DNA of 64,000 nucleotides from Pseudidiomarina gelatinasegens (GCF_004025325.1 NZ_RSFE01000005.1:179740-243739), one strand, 5' to 3'; shown: positions 23,024 through 32,700, counted from the first letter of the stretch. Notes: generated by a model not told the origin, from the letters alone. Made by a program: numbers and translations.

Positions 23024-24058
23024 ATGAAATGGATGATTTATGGTGCGAACGGTTACACCGGAACCTTGGTGGCGCAACATGCAAAACAACAAGGCTTGCA
23101 ACCGGTTCTTGCGGGACGTAATAGCGAGGCAATCCATAAACTTGCGGGGCAGCTTGAATTACCCTCATGCATTGTTGATTTAAATGACTCAACCGCGTTA
23201 CAACGCGCGCTAGCAGACGTCGATATTGTTGTGCATTGCGCGGGGCCCTTCGAAGTTACCGCTGCGCCAATGATAGAAGCCTGCTTGGCAAGCAAAACGC
23301 ATTATGTGGACATCACTGGTGAATTGAGTGTGTTTGAGTATGCGCATGCCAATCATGAACGCGCACAGCAAGCTGGGGTGGTGCTCTGCCCTGGTGTTGG
23401 TTTTGACGTGATTCCAACCGATTGTGTTGCGGCCAAACTGAAGCAAGCATTGCCCGATGCAACTGAACTGACGTTAGGGTTTGATTCAGCCTCGCGCATG
23501 AGCCGCGGCACGGCAAAAACCAGTGTGCGTCGTCTTGGCGAAGGTGGCGCAGTGCGGCGTGACGGTAAAATCACACCAGTGCCATTGGCTTACCACACGC
23601 GCACTATAGATTTTGGTAATGGTGAAAAATTTGCCATGACGATTCCTTGGGGTGATGTATCTACGGCCTATTACACCACCGGCATTCCCAATATTGAGGT
23701 GTTCATTCCAGCCTCGCCGAATTTAGTCAAAAAGCTAAAACGATTGAATTGGTTTCGTTGGTTGCTGCGTTTTGAAACGGTTAAGAAATTCCTTGAGAAG
23801 AAAGTTGAGCAGCAACCGGCTGGGCCGAATGAAAAACAATTGGAGCAGGCTATTACCTATGTTTGGGGTGAAGCCAAAAATGCTCAAGGCGTTACCGAGA
23901 CGCTGCGAATTACAGTGATGAACGGTTACAAGCTAACTAGCCATGGCGCGGTTGATGTGGCGCAGTATATTTTGACGCATAGTCCAGCAGGTGGCTTCTA
24001 CACACCAGCGACGCTTTGTGGTGCTGATTTGGTGGAGAAGTATTATGTGGTGGCGTAG
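23024..24058 (+). CDS. Saccharopine dehydrogenase-like NAD(P)-binding oxidoreductase
   Basis: 344 residues from ATG 23024 (TTGAGGAAATTTCA upstream). It starts with a Rossmann motif 'WMIYGANGYTGTLVAQHA', then 'VVHCAGPFEVTAAPMIEAC' and 'HYVDITGELSVFE', the pattern of the saccharopine dehydrogenase / trans-acting enoyl reductase superfamily. The substrate cannot be told from the sequence. Its last 14 bp overlap the phospholipase gene, so the two are co-translated, hinting at a lipid-related role. Confidence 0.82.
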   Translation: MKWMIYGANGYTGTLVAQHAKQQGLQPVLAGRNSEAIHKLAGQLELPSCIVDLNDSTALQRALADVDIVVHCAGPFEVTAAPMIEACLASKTHYVDITGELSVFEYAHANHERAQQAGVVLCPGVGFDVIPTDCVAAKLKQALPDATELTLGFDSASRMSRGTAKTSVRRLGEGGAVRRDGKITPVPLAYHTRTIDFGNGEKFAMTIPWGDVSTAYYTTGIPNIEVFIPASPNLVKKLKRLNWFRWLLRFETVKKFLEKKVEQQPAGPNEKQLEQAITYVWGEAKNAQGVTETLRITVMNGYKLTSHGAVDVAQYILTHSPAGGFYTPATLCGADLVEKYYVVA

Positions 24059-24986
24059 CTTTGCCCTAGTGCTTGTTATTGCGGTTTTTCCGCACGTTGC
24101 TGGCGCGCAAGATACCAGCAAAGAACAATCGCAAGCGGAACTTGATGCTGAAGCTTTTAAAAAATCCGACCTTGTGGGGCGTTTTTGGGACTTAAGCCAA
24201 GATCAAAAGCGCGGCATTTTTGATTTGCGAACTTTTCAACCCAATTTTATCTTGCCCGCGCACTACAGTTCAGACACCAACGAACAGCCGATGTCGCCGT
24301 CTCGAGGGCCGGGGACGCCGTTAGAAAGCTACCAACCCACCGAAGTAAAACTGCAGCTTTCATTGCGCACCAAAATATTTGAAAACCTTATGTTTGGCGG
24401 CGATGTCTGGGTAGCCTATTCACAAACCTCACTTTGGCAAGCGTGGAACTCTGACGACTCGTCACCGTTTCGTAGCACCGATTATAGACCGGAAGTGTTT
24501 TACATTTTGCCATGGCAAGACGAGTGGGATTTTATTCCTGGCGATGCCCGAATACGGTTTGCGAAGGCGGGTTTTGCCCATGAGTCAAACGGCCAACGTA
24601 AGCCAGATTCACGCAGTTGGAATTATGTGTATTTTGGCGGTGCGGTTGAATGGGGGCCGGTGGTATGGGAGTCGACCTGGAAACAGCGCGTTAATGAAAC
24701 TGGTGATAATGACGACAACCCAGATTTAATTCGTTTTCGCGGTAATTTCGAGAACACCTTGTCGTGGCGGAATTCATTGAGTACCTATAGCCTCACGCGT
24801 ATCACACGTGAACTGTCTTGGAGCAGAGGCTCATGGCGGCTTGATTTTACCCACCCATTGAACTCAGAAAAACCAGACGGCTTGCGTTTTTATATCCAAA
24901 TTTTTTCCGGCTATGGTGAAACCTTATTGGATTACAATCATCGCCAAAACCGAATCGGAATTGGATTTTTGTTATTAAATATTTAA
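24045..24986 (+). CDS. pldA: Outer-membrane phospholipase A1 (OMPLA)
   Basis: 313 residues from ATG 24045, with GGAG at 24032-24035. The signal peptide is about residues 1-21 (ending 'VAGAQ'). The OMPLA catalytic signature HESNGQ and the downstream 'SRSWNYVYFGG' supply the active-site His, Ser and Asn of this family, which has a 12-strand outer-membrane barrel. It hydrolyses phospholipids that reach the outer leaflet, keeping lipid asymmetry. The final 'RIGIGFLLLNI' suits a barrel C-terminus. Confidence 0.92.
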   Translation: MWWRSFALVLVIAVFPHVAGAQDTSKEQSQAELDAEAFKKSDLVGRFWDLSQDQKRGIFDLRTFQPNFILPAHYSSDTNEQPMSPSRGPGTPLESYQPTEVKLQLSLRTKIFENLMFGGDVWVAYSQTSLWQAWNSDDSSPFRSTDYRPEVFYILPWQDEWDFIPGDARIRFAKAGFAHESNGQRKPDSRSWNYVYFGGAVEWGPVVWESTWKQRVNETGDNDDNPDLIRFRGNFENTLSWRNSLSTYSLTRITRELSWSRGSWRLDFTHPLNSEKPDGLRFYIQIFSGYGETLLDYNHRQNRIGIGFLLLNI

Positions 24987-25004
24987 GCGCTCTGCGTTGT
25001 CGAT

Positions 25005-25493
25005 ATGGCCAAAAATATGACTGATAATTACTTATTAAAGCTTTACCACAAAACACTTGGTTATCCGTTTGGGCGTGCGCTATTTTCGCGCATGTTTGCG
25101 GCAAAAGCGCCTTATTTTAAGTCGATAAAGCCAACCATTACCGAGCTGCAACCTAATTATTGTGAACTGACCTTCAAGAAGCGAAAAGCAGTGCAGAATC
25201 ATATTGGTACGGTGCATGCTATCGCGTTATGTAATGGTCTTGAAATGGCGATGGGTGCGCTCGCTGAAGCGTCCATACCAAAGCACCTGCGCTGGATACC
25301 AAAAGGCATGACGGTGAACTATACGGCCAAGGCTGATAGCGATATTCGTATTGTCGCAAGCACTGATCCACAGGCCTGGAAACTTGGGGACTTGCCAGTA
25401 ATAGTGCAAGGTTTTCGTCGTGATGGCACGCTTGTTATTGACGGTGTGATTACCATTTATATTTCTGAAAAGCCGCCCAGAAAATCCGCTTAG
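25005..25493 (+). CDS. Hotdog-fold thioesterase-like protein (DUF4442 type)
   Basis: 162 residues. The central 'QNHIGTVHAIALCNGLEMAMGAL' segment is the helix and active-site region of DUF4442 / PaaI-like hotdog proteins, and 'MTVNYTAKADSDIRIVA' is the following strand. These proteins usually hydrolyse acyl-CoA, but the substrate here is unknown. The start could also be ATG 25017; neither has a clear ribosome site. It ends in a 4-bp overlap with the convergent ChaC-like gene. Confidence 0.78.
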   Translation: MAKNMTDNYLLKLYHKTLGYPFGRALFSRMFAAKAPYFKSIKPTITELQPNYCELTFKKRKAVQNHIGTVHAIALCNGLEMAMGALAEASIPKHLRWIPKGMTVNYTAKADSDIRIVASTDPQAWKLGDLPVIVQGFRRDGTLVIDGVITIYISEKPPRKSA

Positions 25494-26056
25494 CTCAGTT
25501 GTTTGAGTGCATGTTCAATGGCGAAAACATGTTCATCATGCTCGCCAAGTTCACGCAAAGCATCGGCCAGTTTCAATAAGTACTCATCATTGGGTCCGCT
25601 TGGGCCTGCGGATGCGGCAATATGTGCAGCTATATCGGTTTCATGTGCTTGCCCTAAGAACGCTTCGTTGTCAGGGCCAGCTACATAAACTAAGCCTTCT
25701 ACTGAGCCTGAACCGTCAAGCCATTCAAATTCGGTAAAAAAGCGCAAATAACCATTTTTTTCGCGGTGGTCAAGGTGCGCAAATACGTCGGGTGTCACCT
25801 CATAAGCCATGCCAGCGCATACAGCATCAGGGTCTGCTATCAATGTTGCGACTCGGCCGGGCTGCTCGGGTGTGCCACGATGATCATGGGAGCCTTGCCA
25901 GAAACGACGCACCCAACCATGAATTCGTGCTGGTCGACGTTGTATAAATGGGAAATCCGCTTTATAAATCAGAGAGCCATAGCCGAATAACCAGACCGAA
26001 TCGAGATGGTCTAGGGGTTGGCTTTGTTGATTTAAGGCAATTGTATTGTGTGACAT
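25490..26056 (-). CDS. ChaC-like gamma-glutamylcyclotransferase
   Basis: 188 residues. The family loop 'VWLFGYGSLIYKADFPF' is near the N-terminus, followed by 'GSHDHRGTPEQPGRVATL' and 'LDHREKNGYLRFF', a good fit to ChaC-type glutathione-specific gamma-glutamylcyclotransferases, which split glutathione into 5-oxoproline and Cys-Gly. It is in a single-gene unit. YghU nearby also uses glutathione, but there is no operon link. Confidence 0.87.
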   Translation of the reverse strand: MSHNTIALNQQSQPLDHLDSVWLFGYGSLIYKADFPFIQRRPARIHGWVRRFWQGSHDHRGTPEQPGRVATLIADPDAVCAGMAYEVTPDVFAHLDHREKNGYLRFFTEFEWLDGSGSVEGLVYVAGPDNEAFLGQAHETDIAAHIAASAGPSGPNDEYLLKLADALRELGEHDEHVFAIEHALKQLS

Positions 26057-26105
26057 AGCGGAAGCTATTTTAGCAAATTATCCGGGTAGAAAAAGGAAAG
26101 AATAA

Positions 26106-26567
26106 ATGCGCGCATTAGAACTGAAAGTACCACCGGTGATTGTGGTTGCAGCGACAGCCGGCTTGATGGCCTTAACAGCACGGTTAATGCCAATGGAGCC
26201 GTGGCACTTTACCGATGCTAAATCATTAGCTGTTGCATTAGTGGCCATCGGCGCATTGATTGCCGTAGCCGGTATTGTTGCGTTTCGACAAGCAAAAACA
26301 ACGGCTAATCCCATGAACCCAAATGCCAGTTCAGCGCTGGTTTCGCATGGCATTTACCGATTCACGCGCAACCCAATGTATCTGGGGTTTTTGCTGGCAC
26401 TTGCTGGGTGGGGTGTGCAAATCGGTAACCTACCCGCCTTGGCGTGGTTAGTTGTCTATGTTTTGTATATAAACCGCTACCAAATCATTCCTGAAGAGCG
26501 CATATTAGAAACTAAATTTGGTCAAGCCTTTCTCGACTACCGGAAACATGTGCGGCGCTGGTTTTAA
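26106..26567 (+). CDS. Isoprenylcysteine carboxyl methyltransferase-family membrane protein
   Basis: 153 residues with about four membrane segments. 'GIYRFTRNPMYLGFLLALAGW' at about 80-100 and the C-terminal 'EERILETKFGQAFLDYRKHVRRW' are the SAM-site signature of the ICMT/PEMT-like methyltransferase family. The substrate is unknown; bacterial members act on lipids or small molecules. AAAAAGGAAAG precedes the ATG. Confidence 0.85.
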   Translation: MRALELKVPPVIVVAATAGLMALTARLMPMEPWHFTDAKSLAVALVAIGALIAVAGIVAFRQAKTTANPMNPNASSALVSHGIYRFTRNPMYLGFLLALAGWGVQIGNLPALAWLVVYVLYINRYQIIPEERILETKFGQAFLDYRKHVRRWF

Positions 26568-26619
26568 GTGAACTTTGCTGCTATATGTTTAACTTCGTTC
26601 ATTATTTTGAGGTAATTGC

Positions 26620-29187
26620 TTGCGGAATTTTCTGGGCGTAGCCTTCCTTGCAGCCGCCGCTTGTGTAGTCGCTTGGCAGACAGCGATGGCGCAACAATCT
26701 CCCTTGCGCGTTGGGGTTTATGAAAACCCACCCAAAATTTTATTAAAAAATGACCAACTTTCTGGAATATTCGGCGAGTTGCTTATGGAGATTGCGCAAC
26801 AAGAGGGCTGGCAAGTCGAGCCTGTACCTTGCGCATGGAATGAGTGCTTGCAGCTGCTGCAGCAAGGTGAAATAGATTTAATGCCAGACGTTGCCATAAA
26901 TCAGCAGCGCGATGAACGTTTTATCTTTCACGAAACCCCAATTCTACATTCGTGGTCGCAACTATACGGCCAGCGGAGCTTGAAAGTTTCCACCCTGCTT
27001 GATCTTGATAATATTCGCATCGCCGTGCTGGAAGACTCCATACAGCAAAATTACTTAACAGATATCGCCGAAAACTTTGGTCTCGATGTAACCTTGGTTC
27101 CAGTTGCTTCGTTTGAAGCCGGTTTTCAGGCTGTTGTGAATGATATGGCCGATGCCGTGGCCGCCAACCATCTCTATGGCGATCAGCGTGCCCGTCAGCT
27201 CAATTTAGAGGCAACGCCGGTGATGTTTCAGCCGGCTAGGTTGTTTGTTGTGGCCACCAATAACAGCATGAAACCAGTATTGAATACCATCGATACCTAC
27301 ATCAATGCATGGAAGCAAGACCCCAATTCACCGCTGTTTAATACGCTGAAGCGCTGGCGCGCAATGGAAGAGGAATCACCATTATTCCCTCTGGCCTTGG
27401 TTGTTGGGCTGGTCTCAACCTTATTGCTGGTGTTGGGGCTGCTGTTGTGGCTGCGCCGGCGCGTGAAACAGCGCACGCTAGAACTGGTTCACAGTGAATT
27501 AAAGCTGAACACTATCTTAGATTCCGTTGAAGCTTATATTTTTATAAAAGACAAAGACCTAAAATACCAGTACGCCAATAAAATGGTTTGCGATAATTTA
27601 GGTACTACCACAGCAGACATCATCGGACAGAGTGACACGGCATTTTTTGATGAAGAAACCTGCGCGCATCTACGCGAAAATGATATGCGTGTTATTGAAC
27701 AAGGTTTGCGGGTTTCTGACGAAGAAGACAATGTCACCACTGATGGCTCGGTACGCCACTTCTTATCAGTAAAAATCCCGTTGCGTGATGCGAACGATAA
27801 CGTCTACGCGCTATGTGGTATTTCGACCGATATCACCGAGCACATTACGATCAAAGAGTCGTTAAATCAGTTGGAATATTACGACAGCATCACTGGCTTG
27901 GCGAATCGTAAATTGCTGTTAAAAAACTTAGAGCATGCGTTAGCGAGTGCCAATCGTACCAAGTACGACGGCGCATTATTAACCATTGATTTAACCCATT
28001 TTACTATTATTAACGAAACCTTAGGGCACTCTGCGGGTGACAAGGTATTGCAGCAAGTGGCACAGCGAATTCGTGCACGCATTGACGATACGGATACGGC
28101 AGCGCGACTGGGCTCTGATGATTTCTTGGTTATTTTGGAAGACATCAGTCAGAACACCGATCAGGCCGTACTGGATGTTCGCAATTGGGCGCGTGAATTG
28201 CTGGACTCGTTGGCTGAACCTTATGAGCTGGGTGATATAACGCATACCACAAGCGCTAGCATTGGGGTCACGATGTTTTCGGACAGCCAAGATGACGTTG
28301 CGGGGCTGCTGAAAAATGCCGACTTAGCCATTTCTGAAGCAAAAGCGCAAGGTGGCGGGTCGATACGATTCTTCAACCCAGCAATGCAAGAAACCATTAA
28401 CCGTCGCATGTTGATTGAATCGGCGCTGCGCCGCGCGGTTAAGCATCAAGAGCTGGAGGTTTATTTACAGCCACAGGTAAACCAACACCACGAAGTGGTT
28501 GCAGGCGAACTGCTCTTACGTTGGACAGACCCGGATCTTGGCTCAATTTCTCCGGCAGAATTTATTCCAATAGCTGAAGCGAGCGGGCTAATCATTCCGC
28601 TTGGCGCTTGGGTGATTGAACAAGCCTGTCGAACCCTGCGTGACTGGCAAACCATAGATGCACTGAAGCATATTCCTTTAGCTGTGAACATTAGCCCACG
28701 GCAATTCCGCCACGGCGGGTTTGTCACGCAAGTTGAGCATTGCCTGCGTGAAGCAAAACTCCCGGCGGGGATGTTGGAACTTGAAATCACTGAGGGCATG
28801 TTAATTGACAATGTCGACGTGACGGTGAAGCGCATGTATAAGCTGGGCGATCTCGGCGTGCGTTTCTCACTGGATGATTTCGGTACAGGCTATGCGTCTT
28901 TAGCTTATTTGAAGCAACTCCCGCTCTACCAGCTAAAAATTGATCAGTCGTTTGTGCGCGATATGCTCACTGATGTGAACGATGACGTGATTACGCAAAC
29001 AATTTTAGGTTTGGGCAGGAACTTAAATCTGTCCGTGATTGCTGAAGGTGTTGAAACGGTTAAGCAACGCGACCATTTGCAGGCAATGGGGTGTACCAAG
29101 TTTCAAGGCTTTCTATTTGGCAAGCCCGCTCCCATTGCAGAGTGGCAGGCTCGCCTGTTAGAAAGTGCCGTGCTGAGCGTTGATTAG
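26620..29187 (+). CDS. Periplasmic-binding / PAS / degenerate GGDEF / EAL c-di-GMP phosphodiesterase
   Basis: 855 residues from TTG 26620 (GAGGTAA upstream). Order: signal peptide; extracellular-solute-binding family 3-like domain (about 25-250, 'LRVGVYENPPKILLKNDQLSG'); one membrane helix (about 260-282); PAS domain (about 295-410); GGDEF domain (about 430-590) whose motif reads GSDDF; EAL domain (about 600-850). EAL catalytic residues look intact: ELLLRW, the Asn of 'AVNISPRQF', 'EITEG', 'DDFGTGYASLAYLKQ', 'KIDQSF' and 'AEGVET'. It should therefore degrade c-di-GMP in response to a periplasmic ligand; the GGDEF part is probably regulatory. Confidence 0.9.
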   Translation: MRNFLGVAFLAAAACVVAWQTAMAQQSPLRVGVYENPPKILLKNDQLSGIFGELLMEIAQQEGWQVEPVPCAWNECLQLLQQGEIDLMPDVAINQQRDERFIFHETPILHSWSQLYGQRSLKVSTLLDLDNIRIAVLEDSIQQNYLTDIAENFGLDVTLVPVASFEAGFQAVVNDMADAVAANHLYGDQRARQLNLEATPVMFQPARLFVVATNNSMKPVLNTIDTYINAWKQDPNSPLFNTLKRWRAMEEESPLFPLALVVGLVSTLLLVLGLLLWLRRRVKQRTLELVHSELKLNTILDSVEAYIFIKDKDLKYQYANKMVCDNLGTTTADIIGQSDTAFFDEETCAHLRENDMRVIEQGLRVSDEEDNVTTDGSVRHFLSVKIPLRDANDNVYALCGISTDITEHITIKESLNQLEYYDSITGLANRKLLLKNLEHALASANRTKYDGALLTIDLTHFTIINETLGHSAGDKVLQQVAQRIRARIDDTDTAARLGSDDFLVILEDISQNTDQAVLDVRNWARELLDSLAEPYELGDITHTTSASIGVTMFSDSQDDVAGLLKNADLAISEAKAQGGGSIRFFNPAMQETINRRMLIESALRRAVKHQELEVYLQPQVNQHHEVVAGELLLRWTDPDLGSISPAEFIPIAEASGLIIPLGAWVIEQACRTLRDWQTIDALKHIPLAVNISPRQFRHGGFVTQVEHCLREAKLPAGMLELEITEGMLIDNVDVTVKRMYKLGDLGVRFSLDDFGTGYASLAYLKQLPLYQLKIDQSFVRDMLTDVNDDVITQTILGLGRNLNLSVIAEGVETVKQRDHLQAMGCTKFQGFLFGKPAPIAEWQARLLESAVLSVD

Positions 29188-30185
29188 CGAATGGGCGGCA
29201 CCAGCAGTTGAATTTTTTCAGGCACTACCCGCATTAATTGAATGCGAAGTGGATGCCAAAATACTGACAATAATAACAACCCGAAGCCAATAACCAGGCC
29301 AATAATTGCCGCACCTAAATTGACCACACCGAAGCTGGTTAGTAGTGCACCAAACACATAGATAACGTAGGACAAGGCCGAAACCATCAGCGCACGCCGA
29401 TCAAGAACCAGCGACATGGCGCTGAGTACCAAGTAGAGCAGCAGGGTAATCAGAGCTTGGGTCAGGCTCACATCAAAATCGCTATCCGCTAAAGTCACAA
29501 AAATAGGGTGTACTAACAGCGGTGCGGCCAATAAATGCAACCAGAACGCCACATCAGACTGTCGGGTTTGCCGTTGCCGATCGTGACTGTCCCAACGTAG
29601 TGCCAATAAAAATACCAACACCCCGCAACCAAACAAGGTCACTTTCAATAGAGTATCGGAAAAGGCAAACACCATGGATAACGCCGATACCAAAATGCCA
29701 ATAAACGCGGCCAGCCCTGCTGCTAACGTTAGTGGTACTTTAAAACGGTACCAGTGCGCAACAGCGACCAGCGTGGTTACGAAAAATGCCAGCAATGAGG
29801 TGCTACCGGGGCTCTCCAGAGTCATAAAGTTATGCGTTATTGCGAAAAACACGCCGCCCAAGCAAAAGCCTAATAAGACAATAGACGGCAGCGCCATGCG
29901 GCGTCTTAAAGTGAAATATTCAGCCATGCCCCAAGCCGCTGCCGCAACCAACAAGCCGCCGAGCCACGGGGCGAGCGTATTACCCAGGGTGCCAAGTGCA
30001 ACGAGCGCGAGCACCGCCGCAATCACGACAAAAATATCATTGAAGCCACTAATAAGTCGAAAGTGTTCTTCGTCTTGAATGGTCATGTGACGTTGCTTTT
30101 GCACGTAATCACGGAAAGCTTGCGCCTGCTCTTCAGGCAAAACCCCTTCTTGCACGGCGGAAGTTAAATCGTCATCGGTATACAT
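29184..30185 (-). CDS. DUF2157-like multi-pass membrane protein
   Basis: 333 residues from ATG 30185 (AAGGAA upstream); an upstream ATG at 30257 would overlap the divergent gene. A soluble N-terminus with 'LTSAVQEGVLPEEQAQAFRDYV' resembles the start of DUF2157 proteins, followed by about ten hydrophobic helices. No catalytic motif is visible and the function is unknown. Its stop overlaps the end of the EAL gene by 4 bp. Confidence 0.72.
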   Translation of the reverse strand: MYTDDDLTSAVQEGVLPEEQAQAFRDYVQKQRHMTIQDEEHFRLISGFNDIFVVIAAVLALVALGTLGNTLAPWLGGLLVAAAAWGMAEYFTLRRRMALPSIVLLGFCLGGVFFAITHNFMTLESPGSTSLLAFFVTTLVAVAHWYRFKVPLTLAAGLAAFIGILVSALSMVFAFSDTLLKVTLFGCGVLVFLLALRWDSHDRQRQTRQSDVAFWLHLLAAPLLVHPIFVTLADSDFDVSLTQALITLLLYLVLSAMSLVLDRRALMVSALSYVIYVFGALLTSFGVVNLGAAIIGLVIGFGLLLLSVFWHPLRIQLMRVVPEKIQLLVPPIR

Positions 30186-30327
30186 ATACGAGTTCCTTAC
30201 GTGAAGTCCTAATACTAAGCGCGTGTTCAAAAAGTAAACTGTGATTGATACTGGCACGAAAACAATTTACTTTCGACAGATAAGCGTAACAAACTGTTGC
30301 TTAACTTGTTTTCGCATGAGGACAACG

Positions 30328-31209
30328 ATGTCACACCACCATCATCACCACCATGACCTTGCCTCTGAACGCATGGGTTGGGCCTTCTTTCTAAATTTAG
30401 GCTTTACCGTTATCGAGTTTATCGGCGGTATGTTAACCAATAGCACGGCCATAATGGCAGATGCTATTCATGATCTCGGTGACAGCTTGTCGATTGGCTT
30501 AGCCTGGATACTCAATAAACTCGGCAACAAGTCGGCTACCCATCAACTCACCTACGGTTACCGGCGTTTGAGCCTTGTTGGTGCATTACTCAACGCTGTT
30601 GTCTTAGTCGGTGGCTCAATTTGGGTGTTGAGCATGGCAATACCGCGCCTACTTGACCCGGTTATGCCGCATACTGAGGGAATGCTCGGGTTGGCCGTGC
30701 TTGGGGTGCTGGTAAATGGCTTTGCAGCTTATAAGCTCAGCAAAGGCAAGTCATTGAACGAGCGGGTACTCAATTGGCACCTGATTGAAGATGTCTTAGG
30801 CTGGGTGGCCGTGTTAGTGGTGGCTTTAATTTTGATGGTGGTCGACTGGCCAATTCTTGACCCCTTGCTATCGGTGGCGTTCACGCTCTTTATTCTGATT
30901 AATGTAGTACGAACATTGCGCGAAACCCTCAAAATATTTTTGCAGGGTAACCCTGATCATGGCATGTACCATCGCATAGCAGAAAGCCTACAGGCACAAC
31001 CGGAAGTGGCCGATGTTCACCACCTGCACTTATGGTCGCTTGATGGTGAGCATCACGTGTGTACAGCGCATATTGTGCTAGCTCAAGAGCTAACCAGTGC
31101 GCAACAGCGCGAGTTAAAACAGCGTATTGCTGAACAGCTGGCGCCATTTGAGCTTGCCCACACCACCATTGAATTTGAGCTGCCGGAAGAGCCCTGCCGT
31201 GATACTTAG
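30328..31209 (+). CDS. Cation diffusion facilitator (CDF) metal transporter
   Basis: 293 residues from ATG 30328, chosen because GAGG (30318-30321) lies eight bases upstream. Six membrane helices; the metal site in helix 2 reads 'MADAIHDLGDS' and the second half-site in helix 5 is 'HLIEDVLGW'. The C-terminal cytoplasmic domain has 'VHHLHLWSLDGEHHVCTAHIVL', the usual metal-binding fold. The N-terminus carries seven consecutive His, a natural metal-binding tail. It exports Zn or a related divalent cation with proton antiport. Confidence 0.92.
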   Translation: MSHHHHHHHDLASERMGWAFFLNLGFTVIEFIGGMLTNSTAIMADAIHDLGDSLSIGLAWILNKLGNKSATHQLTYGYRRLSLVGALLNAVVLVGGSIWVLSMAIPRLLDPVMPHTEGMLGLAVLGVLVNGFAAYKLSKGKSLNERVLNWHLIEDVLGWVAVLVVALILMVVDWPILDPLLSVAFTLFILINVVRTLRETLKIFLQGNPDHGMYHRIAESLQAQPEVADVHHLHLWSLDGEHHVCTAHIVLAQELTSAQQRELKQRIAEQLAPFELAHTTIEFELPEEPCRDT

Positions 31210-32700
31210 TTACATCCAGCGCTGGCGGTTGTTGGCAATGGTGGCGGTCCATTCGCGTTGCAGATTAAACGCGATTTCAGCAGGTTGGTATTTGATAACC
31301 TGCGCGCCGGCAGCGGTATAAACAATAACATCCGCGTAGCCAAGTAAACGTAACCATGGCGACTGATACACATCAATTTGCTGCGTTTTATACAGCGGAT
31401 ACCAACTTTCAATACGGCCAAACACGCCGCGCTTAATGCCAAGCCAGCCTTCTGTCATGACATAGCCATAGTTTTGCCAACGTGCCACCGTGTAAGCTTG
31501 TAGAAGCACCCAAACCAGAGCGCCAATAACCAGGCCAAGCAGCGGTGGTTGCCATTTGAAGTACCCGACAACAGCGACCGCTGGCGCAACTAAGGCCACC
31601 CAGAACGACGGGTTCAATAGTGCAATTGAGCTTATTCGTTGCCAAGGCACAGTGCTTCTATCAGGTAACTGTAGCCAATGGCAGAGCTCATCCACGCCTG
31701 CTTGCGTCAATACCGGGAGAACAAAGGCACCGGCAGAACCTTGCTGTTGTGCATGGGCGGAAGGTTGCAGCTGACTGACGCGGGCACTAAAGCGGCCAAG
31801 CAGGCGGGCCCGCAGGTTTTGCTTTATGCGTACACGTTGTAATTTATGGTAACGAAAACTTACGGTGCGAATACTTAGCAACCCCGACCGAGCCTGATAA
31901 CGCTGATTAGCAATGGTGAACTGCAAATTATAGTAACTGGCAATGGTCACACCAATAGCGAAGGTAAATAGCACCACCAGTGCAGTGACCACTAGCCCGA
32001 CATTTAACCACAAGCTTTGCTCAATAAATTTCACGTTGGCTTCCAACCAAGGAACAAGCTGCTCTTCCAGCACATCAGTCTGTGATAACGGATAGATCAG
32101 CACCGCCAGCAAAACGAAAATTTTATTGTCCATAATGCCCGCGCGAACAATTTCACGCAGCGAATAGTTGCGCTGTAAATCTATGTGCTGTGCACTTTCA
32201 TCAACCGAACCAGTGTTGGATTCCGAGTCAGTTGAATGGTTTGTGTTTGCCGCTTGTGCCAACATGCGTTGACGCAAATCTTGGGCAAGCGCTATTGGTA
32301 AGCCCGGGATCTCAACTTCCTTACCGGCTGAGCCAGCACTGTCAACGCGTAAAATGGTTAGATTAAACGGCCGGAAATACCAAGTCTGATCCAACTCAGC
32401 CTGTTGAATACGCTCATATTTCAAAGTGAGGCTCTTTTTGCCGAACACACCAGTGCGCAGGTGCACTGCGTCATCGGTAAGCGCATACAGGAAAAAATGA
32501 TGATTCAAAATGGCGCTGATCACAATAAAGACTAAGTAACCGCCGCCTACCGCGTAAGGTAGCCAGTCGTTATCGGTTACAAAAATTACGGCAAGTACCG
32601 GAATAAAGTTGGTAATGTTACGTACAAACTGCCGTATTTCTTTTGCAACGAAAAAGCCCAGTGTTAATAGCGAAGTGCGTTGCCAAGTTAACTCAGTCAT
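31210..32700 (-). CDS. Bacterial PH-domain (YdbT-like) membrane protein
   Basis: 496 residues from ATG 32700; GTG 32712 is an alternative. It has repeated bPH2 (DUF304) units alternating with hydrophobic pairs: 'LTDDAVHLRTGVFGKKSLTLKYERIQQAELDQ' around residues 75-105, a second near 'QARSGLLSIRTVSFRYHKLQRVRI' and a third near 'VMTEGWLGIKRGVFGRIESWYPLYKTQQIDV'. The YdbS/YdbT pair of Bacillus is linked to protection from bacteriocins; the role in Gram-negatives is not known. Its ATG overlaps the stop of the upstream gene (ATGACTGA), so the two are coupled. Confidence 0.85.
   Translation of the reverse strand: MTELTWQRTSLLTLGFFVAKEIRQFVRNITNFIPVLAVIFVTDNDWLPYAVGGGYLVFIVISAILNHHFFLYALTDDAVHLRTGVFGKKSLTLKYERIQQAELDQTWYFRPFNLTILRVDSAGSAGKEVEIPGLPIALAQDLRQRMLAQAANTNHSTDSESNTGSVDESAQHIDLQRNYSLREIVRAGIMDNKIFVLLAVLIYPLSQTDVLEEQLVPWLEANVKFIEQSLWLNVGLVVTALVVLFTFAIGVTIASYYNLQFTIANQRYQARSGLLSIRTVSFRYHKLQRVRIKQNLRARLLGRFSARVSQLQPSAHAQQQGSAGAFVLPVLTQAGVDELCHWLQLPDRSTVPWQRISSIALLNPSFWVALVAPAVAVVGYFKWQPPLLGLVIGALVWVLLQAYTVARWQNYGYVMTEGWLGIKRGVFGRIESWYPLYKTQQIDVYQSPWLRLLGYADVIVYTAAGAQVIKYQPAEIAFNLQREWTATIANNRQRWM

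Noticed and set aside
30328..30360. His-tag vector contamination in the CDF gene
   Set aside because: The surrounding sequence is continuous native coding sequence with a normal ribosome site, and His-rich tails are natural in CDF transporters.
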